Below are positions 26,074-38,783 of a stretch of 64,000 bases of DNA, in pieces. How positions within the stretch are numbered: position 1 is the first letter of the stretch; each line of letters starts with the position of its first letter. The DNA comes from Parascedosporium putredinis (Eukaryota > Ascomycota > Sordariomycetes > Microascales > Microascaceae), in the NCBI GenBank assembly GCA_949357655.1, contig CASHTG010000020.1, positions 310,001 through 374,000 of the forward strand, given 5' to 3'. Under the pieces are notes generated by a model. That model did no database searches, was not told where the DNA came from, and saw nothing but the letters and a program-made list of their open reading frames with translations. Made by a program: the position numbers and the translations under genes.

Positions 26074-29000
26074 CCGGGGGCGAGTACCGGCCACTAAATT
26101 CTTTCGGTAGTGCAGGGGCCTTCCTCGTTCTTTCCTGTTTCCTGCCTGCCCAAAAATAGCAGCAGCCCAATCCAGATGAGGGGAAAAGTGGAGCCTGGCA
26201 TACACCCAGCCACACTTGACACGTGCAGTAGCCACATCTTAAGCAGCTTTGATGGGTCAATGTTCCGCGCGGGCCCCACCGAGGAGGCGGAACCTCTCGG
26301 CTCCCTTCTCCCCCTCCACCTTGTCCCTCCTTTCACTCTGCATGCTTGACCGGACTCGCCGTCCCGGTGAAGATCCGTCCGCCTCTGGGAAACGGAAAAA
26401 CATAGGAAAAGAAAGAGGCCGTCTACTTTCCTGCATGGTAATCTAGGCTACAGGGTGGCCAGCTGGACTTCTCATACTTCCCAAATCGCCAACGCGCTAT
26501 CGCTTGTTTCCCTGCAGCCTAGAGGATTCCTCTTGTTGGTATGTTGAGGATGTTTGAGGAAGTCGTCTTTTTTGTCTGCCTACGAACACGCCCCTCCTTT
26601 ATTCTTTCTCATTGTTCATATGTGCGCGCATTATTTCCCCCTTTCAAACACGGATACGAAAAGGGGACATGAAGGGAAGAAAATTTAACCTCGAATAGCC
26701 GGGCGACGACTCATGTCTCACCCGAAGCGCGTGGGTTTGGTTGTAGTGGATGATCAGTGTTCGTGGATGTGTGTGTGTGTGACTCTTATTATTAGTAGGA
26801 AGGACGGGTGAAGTGAAGGGGGAAAAATCAAGCCGCTAGTTTTGGGGTCCCCAAGGCGTGGGGTGTTAGATCGTGGGGGAAAGACACCCATTGAATCGAT
26901 TACGTGGGGGTGCTGAACCCTTCAGTTTCGCCCAGTATTCCGCCGAGGCCCGAAGCCTGGCCCCCATTTACCAGCTTCGAGCTCAAAACCTCCAAACACC
27001 CTCCAAGCTAAGAGAGGGGTGGGGAGAGGGAGACGGAACGGTGATTGATATCCACTGAACCACCCAATATTCGGCCACTTTGAACGGGTTTGCTCGCGCG
27101 CATTGATACAGATGCAGAGCCGAGCTGTGGTGACGGCCGCTTTCGCTCTCACGGACATCCTCGTCTGTTTCCTTCCACATTCTTTCTTTTTTTGAGATGC
27201 GACAACGGATGCAGCGCGTCTCTCGCCTCGTGCAAGCTTGCTTGACGCGGAGGGTAAGCTGCGCCGACCCACCCGCCGGATACTGGGCCCCTCGCTTATT
27301 ACTCTTTTTAAGAAGGGCTGCTGTCCAACAGGTTTCTGCCTCGTCTTGAGGTCTGTTGCGACAGTGAGCCGGTTTCTGTCATGCAAGAGCAAGTGCAAGG
27401 GTGGGGGAGGGAAACCGGACGGGGGTTGGAAAGGCAAGGGACCAGAGCTCGAAATGCGCGCGACGAGGCCCTTTCCTCGCCTTTTCTCTCCCCTCTTCTT
27501 CCAAGAGGCGCCTTGACGGAGTGGTCATCATTCCATCGTATCCTCATAGGACGGCGAGAGGGAAGAGAGCGGGGAAAGAGGGGGAGGAGTAAAGGGCAGG
27601 GCCTCCTCCTGATCAACTGCATGACTTGCAAGTCGAGCATTGTCTCGCAAGAGATTTGAGGGGGCCTGATTTCTTGAATTGTGACTGGCGATAATTTCTC
27701 ACGATATGATTTGCAAGCGCAACACATGTTTTTCTTTCTCTCGCGGAGCAAGTTTCAGAGGAGGTCCCTCTGCACCTCCTCCGCCTCCACCTCCACGTCG
27801 CCCTGGGAAACCAAGCAAGGTGATGGAAAGATGATACAGCGAAAAAGGCCGTTTTGTTCGAAAGTACCGCCCATCCCTTCTTTTTGCGCCTATCCGCGTC
27901 TGGAACCAAACTCGTGTAAACTCTGGGCAGGGGAGGGGGGTTAGCTAAAAAAGGAACATGAATAAAAAAGGAAAATAAAATAAAAGAATTCAAGAAAACA
28001 TACAGGAGAGAGGCGGTACTAGTACGAAGAGCAAGCTTCCCAACCTCAAACGGGACAGTCCTCGAATCCCGAATGGAGAGGAGGTTGTCCAAGACGAGGC
28101 GTCCCAGGCGTGTCATTGGCTGCTTAAGACAAGTACCCTATTCCGGATTTGAGCCAATCGAGATGCGAGATGCGGCTTTTGGACGGTTGCGTCTCCACAT
28201 GGTTGAGTGCAAGTCTTTGCGTGTGCAGCCAATGGCCAGGCAGAAGTGCGCTTTTCGCCTCGAACGCACCAGCTCGCTTCCCTGTCGCCACCTTTCCAAG
28301 ACGACGTTTCCGGGCTCTGATTTGCTCCAAGTCGAGCCATCCATATCCAGATCCCCCTCCCTTCCACTTCCTCCGGGAGCAAGCCTCCTTTGTGCTCGGA
28401 GGTATACATACATGGAAGATGGAGTATCCCAGTAGCGTACTTTGCGTTCACGGCGATCCATGGCTGCTTGACAGCGCTCAGCATATCAATGCGACTTGGA
28501 CCTTTTCTCTTTTCTTTTCTTTCTTTTCTTTGAGGGGATCAAGTACCTTTTTGTTCCGCCTTGGTTGGGGTTTGATAGGTCTGATCCGGGCCCTGGGGGT
28601 GGGGAGCAATTCTTTGCGATGATAATATTCCCCTTCCTAAAACCCAGCCAGCCCGTTTTTAGCTAGGGCCCCCTTCTCCATCCGGGTTCGATTTTGACGG
28701 CAAGTGTACGTTGTTCCTCTTGCCCGTCTCGTCTTGGACGCGTTGTAGAGCGATGTCTTGATAGGGGACTTGAGCCAGCCTCGACCCTCCATGCGGGCCG
28801 AAGGGGGAGGGAAAGGGGATTTCAATTCCAATGGGCACTTATACCCACACGCCTACATTTACCCCTAGGCCAACATTTGCGAACAAAAAACCTAGTGCTC
28901 ACCACGATACACCCACCACCCGCCAGAGATCAAGGGAGAGCCGTGAAGAGAGCGTGAGAACTGCGCCCCTTGTTCCCTCGTCCTCATTACCCCAGAAAAA

Positions 29001-31612
29001 GTGAATATGATCGTTCATTCACTCCCCACCCCACCCTCCGTTGGAATGGCTCGAGCCGTTACCCGTCCTGGCCCAGTTGCTGCCCCCTCCCCCCTTCTCA
29101 TCACCCTTTTCTGCCTCTCCCCATTCTCTTGGGTCCGTCTCCACCCATGCCGTACCTTTTAACCCCCCTCTTCCTGCTTTTCCCATTCGACTTTGAGCTC
29201 TTTTCCTTTTCTTAGGGGTGGGAGAGGCTGCATGAAGGGGAACGCCAGTTAAGCTTGGGCGATCCCATGGCAGAAGCCGAACCTGGCACTGGCTGTGGGG
29301 CGGAGAAAGGGGAGGGAGGCGAAGACAGAGCGTGCTGCGCCTGGCAAGTTTCATGTTTGCTATACTCTGAAGGCGAGAACGCTTCTCATAAGAAGAGAAG
29401 AGAGTTGCCTCATCGTCGATTTCCTTTTCCCCGTTGGTGATCAATTGAAGGATATTGACTTTGCGCTAATCTCCCCTTGTTTATCGTCCTACGTTCACTC
29501 CCCTCCTCTTCTCCCTCCTCCGGGTGCGTCCAACATATCAAATATATAATAGTCTCAAATTAGGAAAAGATCTATTACATCCAGCTCAATCACGGTTGCA
29601 TGACGAGATTTCCTCTCATTCCTGTCCTTCCTCTCCCATCCAGTCCTTTGATGGTCCTTTGGCTTTGATCTTCTCAGCTAATGCTGTCCCGGTGACCATC
29701 TTGTTGTATTATTTGATGGATGGCGGGCTAGCTAGCCCTGGCTTGTCTAACCTGCATAATCGGGGCCAGACCAAGAAAAAAAGAAAAAGAAAAAAAAAAA
29801 AAGAAAAAAAGAAGTTATTACTGCAAGCTTCCTTGGTCTGTTGCTCTAAAATTTTTATTACACCTCCCCCTTCTCCACGAGAGGAATCAGCCTTCTGACT
29901 GGAGAGCCATCCCAGGCCGGCCAATTTCCGACGATGCAGAACGGGCTCCGCATGGTCATGCCGTCATGGCTGACGAGGGAGGGTTAATCTCGTAGATCGG
30001 GTCCAAGGCTGGCGGAACTCGGCTTCATTTTGACGAAAAAGAAGGTGGAAAGATTTTGAGGAAAAAGGAAAAATATGGGAAAATATGGGAAAATAAAATG
30101 AAGAGAGGTGGGCTGAACGTGGTCAGAAGACATCTAGAATGGAAAAATGAAGAAAAGACAAATTTGACGGATTTGATGCTCGCCGAGCGCCCGCTGCTTG
30201 GGTTCGTCGATTCCGGTAGTTTCTCTTAAGCTCTTGAGTGATGAAGTGAATTGATGAGCAGGGCTCTTTTTGAGTGGGTGTACCACTAACAAACCCGCTT
30301 GACTTTTAACAAAGTTCAATGCTCATTGTTCATCAATGGTCCCACCCACACTTACAAGTGGCCGCCCACCAACAAAGGCGCCCTCGCAGCCCACGCCCGA
30401 GATCAATGATACGGTCATTTCCCAAGGGCAAAAAGCCGCAGGCTCCTCGTCCTCAAGTATACATGTAAGATCCAAAATCGTAAACTGTGGCCCCGGCTGA
30501 GGAAGTACGAAGTAGAATGAAGGCGCAATCCCCGGCTTCCCGCTTCCAGAAAAAGAAGCAAGCATCGTTTGAAATGGCATAACCCAAAGGTTTCCTGCCC
30601 CGGCGCTCATTCCTTTTTCCCATTATTCGAGACGAATTCCCCTGTCAGAGGATATTTTGAAGAAGAACAAAAGAAAAACAAGCCAACGGGAACGATCCGA
30701 GAGAGCGCCTGTCTTCCCGACTGGGGGATAGGTCTCATGGCTTTTCCCGCGGCCGCCTTCTTTCGAGATTACGAGTGCCTGATTTCGGGGCGATGGGCCA
30801 TTTTTGACCAAAAGGTCTATGATCCTTGGCTTTTTGAGATTGCGCGGATCTTGTGATCAACAAGAGAACGAAGCAACAAATCTCCATCGATTGCCCAAAA
30901 GTACGAGAGAGAGTGTGTGTGTGTGAGAGGATGAGATATTAGAGTGACGATAGGGTGGGTGAATGAGATGACAAGGTCTTACGCTCCATGCGCCACAAGC
31001 CACCACTTTCATCAAACAAGATAGACAGACCCTCGAGGAATCCCCCAGGAAAGTTCTAGGTCTCCATGGATCTGTTTCGTTTCTGCCATCCATGATAATG
31101 ATGCCTCCTCCTCGCCTGCTTCGTTTCGCTGGGTTTCGGAGCCTGTCCGATTTTCGAGGTCCACACCCCCGGGTCTCTCCCCCACTATTATCTTAGTTGG
31201 TCACCTCGAGCTGTTTCAATATTCACAAATGGAGCTGAGAACATTGGGCCAAGGGAAAATACTCAATGTTGGTAGTCCAAGAAGAAACTAATCCCGGCAC
31301 ATGGAAGATGCCGAGCAACCCGGGATATTTGATGTCATTTTGTTTTTTTATTTCCCTTTCCATTTCGCTTACAAGGAAGAAATAGTAGCCCGTCAATTTG
31401 CTTACATGGATGCGTGCGAGGTTAGGGTCTTCCAGCTGGCCGGGAAGAGTGATGTTAGGATTAATCCATCGAAAAACGGGCACGGCTGGCACGGCTGGCA
31501 AGGTGGGCAGGTATTGATCAAATTGATGTCAGACCTCGATTGATGCACGGGGAGTGAGGTTCAATGGTGGATGGATCCAGTTGGTTTGAGCAAGCTCGCA
31601 TCATGCCCACCC

Positions 31613-31629
31613 CTCTCTCTCTCTCTCTC
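31613..31629. repeat. CT microsatellite
   Basis: Alternating CT for 17 nt. It is complementary to the GA tract at 31682-31723, from which it is separated by about 52 nt. Confidence 0.9.
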
Positions 31630-31677
31630 CCTTTGCGAGGGAGACGGAGCTGCAGGAACACACGCCCCCACCACCCC

Positions 31678-31681
<4 letters not shown>

Positions 31682-31723
<42 letters not shown>
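31682..31723. repeat. (AG)21 microsatellite
   Basis: Uninterrupted AG for 42 nt, the longest dinucleotide tract in the window. With the upstream CT tract it can form a hairpin with a 17-bp stem. As a homopurine mirror-symmetric tract it also has triplex-forming potential. Confidence 0.92.
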
Positions 31724-31726
<3 letters not shown>

Positions 31727-32605
31727 ATAGAAAAAGTTGGATGATGAGATTCATTCCCCTTTCTCACAAGGGTGGTCCAAAGTCAACCAGGCTTATTCCC
31801 TCGTACGGATCGTATCATCGAAAACAAACGAGAGCCCCAAAATGCAGCTAGGATCACGACGGCACACACGACGGGGACGTATATGTGGCCTATGCGCTAT
31901 GCGTGCGTACCGGCAGCGAGGCTGTTGAAGCCCCGGCCATGGAGTAAAAGAGTGGGTGAGAAGGAAACTACTTGTACAAGCAGCAGGAAGCAGTGAGTGA
32001 GATTTGAGGCATACCTTTTCGCCCCTCTCCCCCAAAGAACGTGTTCGTCCACTTACACATCCTTGCCCTCCATACACTGCATAAAAACAAGGTTGAAAAA
32101 TGTGGCCGCCTCGCCTCCATGTAGTCTTTTACATATGCAGTGGGCTGGCCGGCCCAGGCCCAGCAAAGTACGCGGGCGGGCGGACGCCATCAAAGCAGTG
32201 TTGCCATCCAATGCACCGTTGGGGTCCTTTTTCTTCTTGTCTCGCTGCTCGCCTGCTGCCCGCCCTGCAATCGGGGCGAGCTGAGCGACAGGCGACGGCG
32301 GCGGAAAATTACTAACCCCTCCGGGGCTGGTCGGGACACAGTACCTCGGTAGTGAAAGGGGACGGTGTTGTCCGTTGCACCTCGTACTTGTAATCAATCA
32401 AATCGAATTGTCCTACCGCCCCCTGCTATTACATCGATTCCGGAAGCTGCGCGGCAGCACAAAGCGCGCAGGGCAAACATGCAAGGCGGGCCAGTGTCAA
32501 CGGAGCAGAGTAGATGTCATCAACTAACATCGATATGGTAAAATGGATTAAAACAAATTGGACAAGAAGGGGGAATTTGCAAAGAGGAAAAAGAAAAAAA
32601 AAAAT

Positions 32606-32623
32606 AGAGAGAGAGAGAGAGAG
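32606..32623. repeat. (AG)9 microsatellite
   Basis: Nine AG units directly after an A-rich tract, with no gene nearby. Confidence 0.88.
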
Positions 32624-33827
32624 GTGTACAAATCCACACCAGAAAACCAAGCTCGACGAAAAAGAAGGTCCCAAGAGAACAAAAAAGGAAAGACAGAATG
32701 GCGTCCGGTAGATCTACAGCACCTGTTCCCCTAGGAAACATCTCCGTCGGGTACCTCCCCACAGCGGGAAATCTAGCCTGGGTCAGCCCTCCTCGACTTG
32801 TAATCAACGTTGCCTTGACTTTGGGATGGTGGCGGCTCAGCTTATCCCCCGTGCTTCCTCTTCACCACCCGTCAAAGAGCCCTAGCTGGCGAATAACCCG
32901 TAAAATGCAATCGTCTTCCCGGGGGAGGATGTCATTCTCCAGAGCCAGGCGCAACCACCCCGATCCGTCATTCTCGGGCTTCCTTTTGCTCCGGGTGGTG
33001 GATCCGCGCAGTTCCGCTGATTGATCGATCCCTCCTTGCGCAGATAATAAATGGAAATGCAGAGATGAGCCGAAAGGGGTCCAGCTTGAGACCTACATCT
33101 TTTGTCACTTTTTGGTAAAATCTTTTATTAGGGGCGGTGTCTTTTGCCCTCGCCTTATTACATGGCGGCTTAATATGAAGCCGGGGCAAGAAGCACCGAC
33201 ATTGAGCAACATGATAGATTCCGTGACGCAACAAAAGTTCTCTCCCAAAATAAATAAAAAAGGTAACACTCTCTGGTTCAGTGCAAGGGGCAAGGGGGTG
33301 AGGACGAGCGACGATGCAAGTAAAAAGAAGACGGCTAGAAATGGGGGTCCATCGTGCGGTGCGAGTATCTCGCTCACATCTGCAGGGTTCAACATCGGCA
33401 GACGGATGTGAGTCAACAAGAAGGAAGAAAGAAAAATAATAACTAGGCGAATGGCGACATGTTGCACCCAGCGTGCTCCATCCATCCCAGGCGTTCCGTG
33501 TCTGGCGAAGCGCCGAGGTCGGTTCTTTTGCACCCATTAAGGATTCACTTCATGCTAGACTAGTTTTTTGACACCCCACTGTTAACCACCCCCATCCATC
33601 TTCATGTAACCACATCCACTCTCGACCCAAGTTTCCCCATACAACGCAACAGCTGCATTCACGCACGTGCATTTGAAACAGGGCAGTCTGGATGATGGCA
33701 TGTCAAAAGGCGGCGGGAACTCGAACAATTCAGGGTATGAATGAGTGAGACCTTTTCTTTACGCGCGTTGAGCGGATGTGTGGATGCTTATGCAGATGTC
33801 AATGTCTACGGTGTCTACAGGTGTATA

Positions 33828-33861
33828 TGTGTGTGTGTGAGTGTGTGTGTGTGTGTGTGTG
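33828..33861. repeat. GT microsatellite, one interruption
   Basis: About 34 nt of alternating GT with a single A interruption. It is an alternating purine-pyrimidine tract, so a Z-DNA-prone sequence. Confidence 0.88.
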
Positions 33862-34096
33862 CAAGAGGGAAGCGAGACATGCATATCAAAGACTTACACC
33901 TGGGCAACGGCAGGATGAGAGAGTCCGATGTCTTACCTTGACGTACGAGGAATCCAAGCCCTCGCGAGCTAGTTAAGTGGTCCTGGGCCGGGACATCTCA
34001 GCCGGAGTTCAACTTCCACAGGATACGACGGACACCCTCTTATTTCCCCCAAGGCAGATATTGCGCGTGGAATTCTATTCCTGCCCCATCGACCTC

Positions 34097-34124
34097 GCAC
34101 GTACGCACGTACGCACATACGCAC
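34097..34124. repeat. GCAC/GTAC tetramer array
   Basis: Seven consecutive tetramers alternate GCAC and GTAC (the sixth is ATAC), making an 8-bp unit repeated about 3.5 times. The unit is partly palindromic (GTAC). No gene lies close by. Confidence 0.85.
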
Positions 34125-37100
34125 ACCCACCTATAGTATAAAGAGCGAGGGAGAAGAAGGGTGTGTGTTGCAGTCATGTACTGGGGATATCAAGCCAAAG
34201 GTTGAAAAAGAAATGTGGCGTTTCCTAGCTTGTTTTACCTCTCCCCAGGAACTTGCCCTTGCTGTGGTTGACAGACCCGGCAATGGGGAAAAAGGGACCC
34301 CATCGTCCCAAAGGGACGCGATCGGCATTCTTCTCGATACGTACAAAGTACCTTTGGGTGATGAGAAGCAAAGACAAGACCGGGGGCAGGGGCGCCGCCT
34401 AGGAAGGGCAGAAAATGCCGGCATCCTCATTTGCTAGAGCCCGGCCCCGTGATGTCTTGAAGACTCCGCAGTTCGACCAGACTACCAGCATCGACGGTTC
34501 ACCATCTTGCCGTGGGACCTCGCCGTCCCAGGGGGAAGGAGAACAAAAAGACCAGGGTGGGCGAGCCTTTGTTAGGAAATATAAGTCATGAATCGAGAGA
34601 GGGGCTTTGTCTTGTCCCAGCTATCGTCGTGTGTGGGGACTTGGGGACATTGACTGGCTGACTGGGTCCTCCACAGCCGGTCAGTCCATCGGAACCTGGT
34701 GGCCTTGAAGCGTGATGGCGGCATCCGTGCGTAGGACGGAAGATCTGCCACTGGCAAACTGGGCATATGTCTACCGGGGGCAGCAAGGACACGCAAGCGC
34801 TTCCTGCTTGGCGAACCTTGATTCCCTCATGAAAATTGTCGGAACACACCTTTTTATTGAGGAATATTATTAGTTCATCTCAATTTTTGGCCAAGCCCGG
34901 GAAACCAGAGTGAACCACCCTCCCTTCCCTTGCGCTAGTGAAAAACCCACCCTTACCCAGTGAAGCTGTGCAGGAAAATGTATTAGCTGGAGGTGTCAAG
35001 GAAGCAAAAGAGTGGCCTCGCATGAATAGGCGTATCTGCTGGAGGCCCGATAATGTGTGTCGTTCTAATTGCGCTAGTCCTCGGGCAATTATGAGGCAAC
35101 CAAAGATGCGGCCCTTGAGGGCGACCGACAACCCACCGAGAGGCCTTCGGCCGAAGAGAGGGAGGCAACATTCATCATCGCCCGGTTTTTCTTCTTTGCT
35201 CGTATATTGCCTTCACAGGGGAGAAGTGGCCCGTTGCCGAGGGCCGGCCGCGACCTGCTATGTCATCTCCTCGTTGTCCCTCACTAACTTACGCATGGCA
35301 TGATAGACTTGGAGGCACCATCCGGAGTACCCCGTGTCTCATACAGCATGCCCACGCAGTATCGTGTCCGACCCCAGGCCATTGCAGTTGGCCTTTGGGT
35401 TCCTTGTATCAATCAAATGAGCAATTCCGCCGGTATCCATAGGGATAGCATACTTTGTACATTATGATGGTGAGGGTGTGGGCTTGGGAGCGAGGGTGCA
35501 TTTTTGGTGGCGCAGGAAAATAGGTCTACAACCGTGCTGAAGCGGGTTTTCAGCTTCCAAGAGACAGGACGCAACTTAAAATACAATCGGGACATGGAGC
35601 TTTGTTAGGCTTCATCCTTCCACCCCTCCCCGTAATTGATATCTTGAAGCTTGCTCGTTGTGTGTGTGCTTGAATGATACAAACGACAGGTACCTCGTGC
35701 TTCACGACCACTCAGAACCAGGAATAGTACACCCCAAATAATCAAAGGAAAAAAAAACTTTTCTTTTCCCACACTGGATGGGGAGGGGAGTAAGGAGACT
35801 GCCGTTCTCGTACTGGTGCATTTGCACATGCAGCTTGGGGGCACTGCCTCTCGATCTTTTTTGTTTCGTTTGGTTTTTTGGGGGCTTCTTTCCCTTCTGG
35901 CTTTTGCCTCCCCTCCTCCCCCGCGAAAGAGGCACTCTGTTGCCTGAGCCGGGTGCGCAGCTTGGGCCCTGCGTCGTCACCGCATTCGTGTCCCTGGATA
36001 TCGTCGATGGCAAAACTCGATCGGCTCGACGGCTCAGAAGTTGCCAAGCAAACGTAAAGAGTGCTCAATTCTTTTCCATTTTGTATTGTCGTATTGAGTA
36101 TTGGTATCAGGTCGGTTCTGGAGAGTGCAATTGTGCACCGCTACTTCCTGCCTCCTCTGATCATCGAGAACGAATCGAAAAGTGGTGCTGCTCGTGCTCC
36201 ACCTTCGAGGAGCCCCTCACAATATCTATCCTCTTCTTACCTCTTCCTCTTCTCTTCTTTTAGCCTGAGCCTAACAGCCCGGGCGAGGAGACAATATTGA
36301 AGAGTGATGCGACGTAGGGCACTAGTTCTCGCGCATGTCAGGCCTCACTGTATTAGACGTTGCCGAGAGGGGCCACATTCTTGAAGCTACAGGGCGACTT
36401 GCCCTTTCCTCCGACTTGAGTCTGCCTCTTTGCTCTTTCCGCTTTTCAATGAGGGGAAGGAGGGTCCTGACAGCCGAGACTCTCGGAAGACGAGGCGGCG
36501 CCACCTCAGTCAACGAGACCCATCTCAGTCATGCTAGCGTCGCCCCGCCTGCCTAACTGCTAGTGCAGCTCCTCAAGTCTCCTCCGCATGTCACCCTTTC
36601 CTCAATGTAGCCATATCGGGGTAAGGCTCTTTGGTTGCACGCTTTGGCCAAAGAATGCTCTGATGGGCGCCACAAAAGCAGTGCGCGACTTGGCTTGGTT
36701 GGGAACGAACTATGTAATGTGCACTAGGAAGCCCTGACCAAGTCCGTCCCTTTTCGGGAAGGGGCCGCTTCCACCGCTCCTGCACTCCTGCGCTCCTGCT
36801 CCTCCGCCCTCATGCTCACCGGGCTATTCCGTGCCCTTTCTGTGTGCTGGGTGGCTGGGCTGTGGTGAATTACCTAGTCATCGCAGTTATCAAATCTTGG
36901 GCGGATGCGAAGCCCCAGACCGAAATGAAGCGTACATGGTACGGAACGAGAAGCGGCCTCTTTCCAATGGCTCTCGGGGAGGGCCTGAATGGCAGCCACG
37001 CGAAAAAACGAATGCGATGCGGGAGTAAAGGGGGTAGGGTGTAGTTCTCTCTCTCTCTTCTCCCAGGGCTCTCTTGGGCCCCAAAAGATCCTCATTTTCA

Positions 37101-37490
37101 CAAGGACCTAAAAGGGCCTTTCCTATCCCGAGTTGGCGTGGTTGGTGTGTGGCCACAATACATTGATGCCGTGCTCGAAAATCGTGATGGAGACGACTTA
37201 ATTTTTCCACCTCATACGCAATAAACCTCAGTTCGACACTTCCACTCGAGGCTGCATGTTGTTTGGCACCCCATCGGCCCACCCCACCAAGCCGGTTACC
37301 AGACCCAGAATTTCCTGCTCTGGCGATAGAGGGACAAGGGAGTGAAGCTTGAAGGAGGGGTTAGGCCAAGATGGAAAATAGAGGGGGTGAAGCGATGGGG
37401 GCGTGGTTACCGCCGGAACAACAGGGTTCTGGGTGCTGCTGGCTGGGTACCAAGAAGGAGGGGGAAAACGGACGGGACAAGGAAGGGAAA

Positions 37491-37515
37491 GAAAAAGAAA
37501 AAGAAAAAGAAAAAA
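37491..37515. repeat. (GAAAAA)4 tract
   Basis: Four GAAAAA hexamers on the plus strand in intergenic sequence. The same hexamer array recurs at 51669-51692. Confidence 0.85.
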
Positions 37516-38783
37516 GACAAAGGGCGAAAATTGAGGTTGAATTCGCTCTGCCCAGTTAAACGTGCAGCTGGGAAGAAGAAAAAAATGGGAGGCACTTTGG
37601 CTGGGTGTATCCTCCGGCCGGTTAGGGGCGAAAAGAGAGGGTGCCCGGAGATGCCCTACTGCGCTGCATGCTGCAAGTACATGGACTCTACATGGCCAGG
37701 CCCGGGCTTTCCCACAAAACCAGCTTCTGGCAAAGGTGTACAGCCCCATTTGGCTGCTCAGCGCCCGAGGTCTCCCACATGTACTAGCGCGTCAGTCGAA
37801 GAGCATTGAAGCAGGCAGTGCCGCCGCCCCGAAGCTGCGCTTGGTACCAAGGAGAGGGAGGGAGTCGGAACTTGGAACATTGAGAGAGAGAAAATAGTGG
37901 GAAGCTGCCCCCCTTCGGCGCTTGTTCAGGCCCTCTTGCCCCGGCACTCTTCGCATTGTGGTGGCTGCTCACCTCTCTAGGTTCCATTTTTCCCTCGTTT
38001 TTCTTTTCTTTTCTTTTTTTTCCTCCTGCTCCTGAGGACTGGGCCCTCCGTAATACTGCCGTCGCTTCGACGGCCTACCCCTCCCTCCGGTCCCTCTACC
38101 GGCTCTCCTCCCCCCCTGTCCTATCTCACCCCATCTATATCACGAGCCCACCCACCCTCATCTTGATCTCACTCTTGTCCTCCTTCCTTTTCCTTCCTCA
38201 CGAATACCTCGTCCAATTTCTCTTCTCTTTACCCTACAAGCGGTAGCAGGGCGTGTAAACAGTTGATTCCTTGATTCTGGACCGCCAGCTCCGTTTTACT
38301 ACCCACGATCCCCTTTGTCCCTTGTTCTCTTTTTCTTCTTCACCTTCTTCTTCTTTTCCCTCCCCGGCTTCCCATTGCTTCTTTTTCTTTTCTTGGATAT
38401 ACCCTCCCTCCCTCCTTCGCCGTCTCCTTCCGCCACCCTCCTCAAGCCTCATTCTATCTGCCCACCCCTTGCCTTGCCGCGTACCTGTCGCCTGGGTTCC
38501 GAACAAAGACAAAAGCACTCGTCCTCCCACTCACCCTCAGACCCACACAAGGACAGCTCCTCTTTCAACGACGACGAGACTTAGCCTTCACCACTTGAGC
38601 CTGCTATATATGCTCTTCTCGTCCCAAGTGCTTCTTCTACTTTGATAACCCTCACCCCATTCCTCTCCAAACAGGACCTTGACAACCCATACTCGCCAAG
38701 ACATCGACGACAGACACTCTTCCGCACACTTTCGCCCCTCCCCTTCCAACCTTTCCTTCCTCCTCGCACATCAGAACCAGACC

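Larger units (their letters stand above)
23420..31560. other. Gene-poor region, no supported gene
   Basis: These 8 kb lie upstream of the Sip3-like gene; the first few hundred bases must contain its promoter and leader. No open frame shows a domain or joins into a longer product. The longest open stretches (24473-25153 minus, 226 codons; 25490-26023 plus, 177 codons) have no recognisable motif, are rich in Ser/Pro/Arg or irregular in composition, and look like chance frames. Simple repeats present are a 19-base poly-A run (24267-24285), a 10-bp tandem repeat (26044-26073) and A-rich tracts near 29770-29815. Confidence 0.55.
31724..38783. other. Gene-poor region and pyrimidine-rich leader of the downstream gene
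   Basis: I see no gene in these 7 kb. Simple repeats are frequent: (AG)n at 32606-32623, a GT-rich tract at 33828-33861, a GCAC/GTAC tetramer array at 34097-34124 and (GAAAAA)4 at 37491-37515. From about 37990 to 38783 the plus strand is strongly pyrimidine-rich, as is common in promoters and 5' leaders of filamentous fungi. A TATATA sequence lies at about 38603, roughly 180 bp before the start codon at 38784. The last 0.8 kb is therefore probably the promoter and 5' untranslated region of the 38784 gene. Confidence 0.5.

Noticed and set aside
23420..38783. RIP-degraded transposon as an explanation for the empty tract
   Set aside because: Composition is mixed and not strongly AT-rich, and no long terminal repeats, transposase-like or reverse-transcriptase-like segments are visible.
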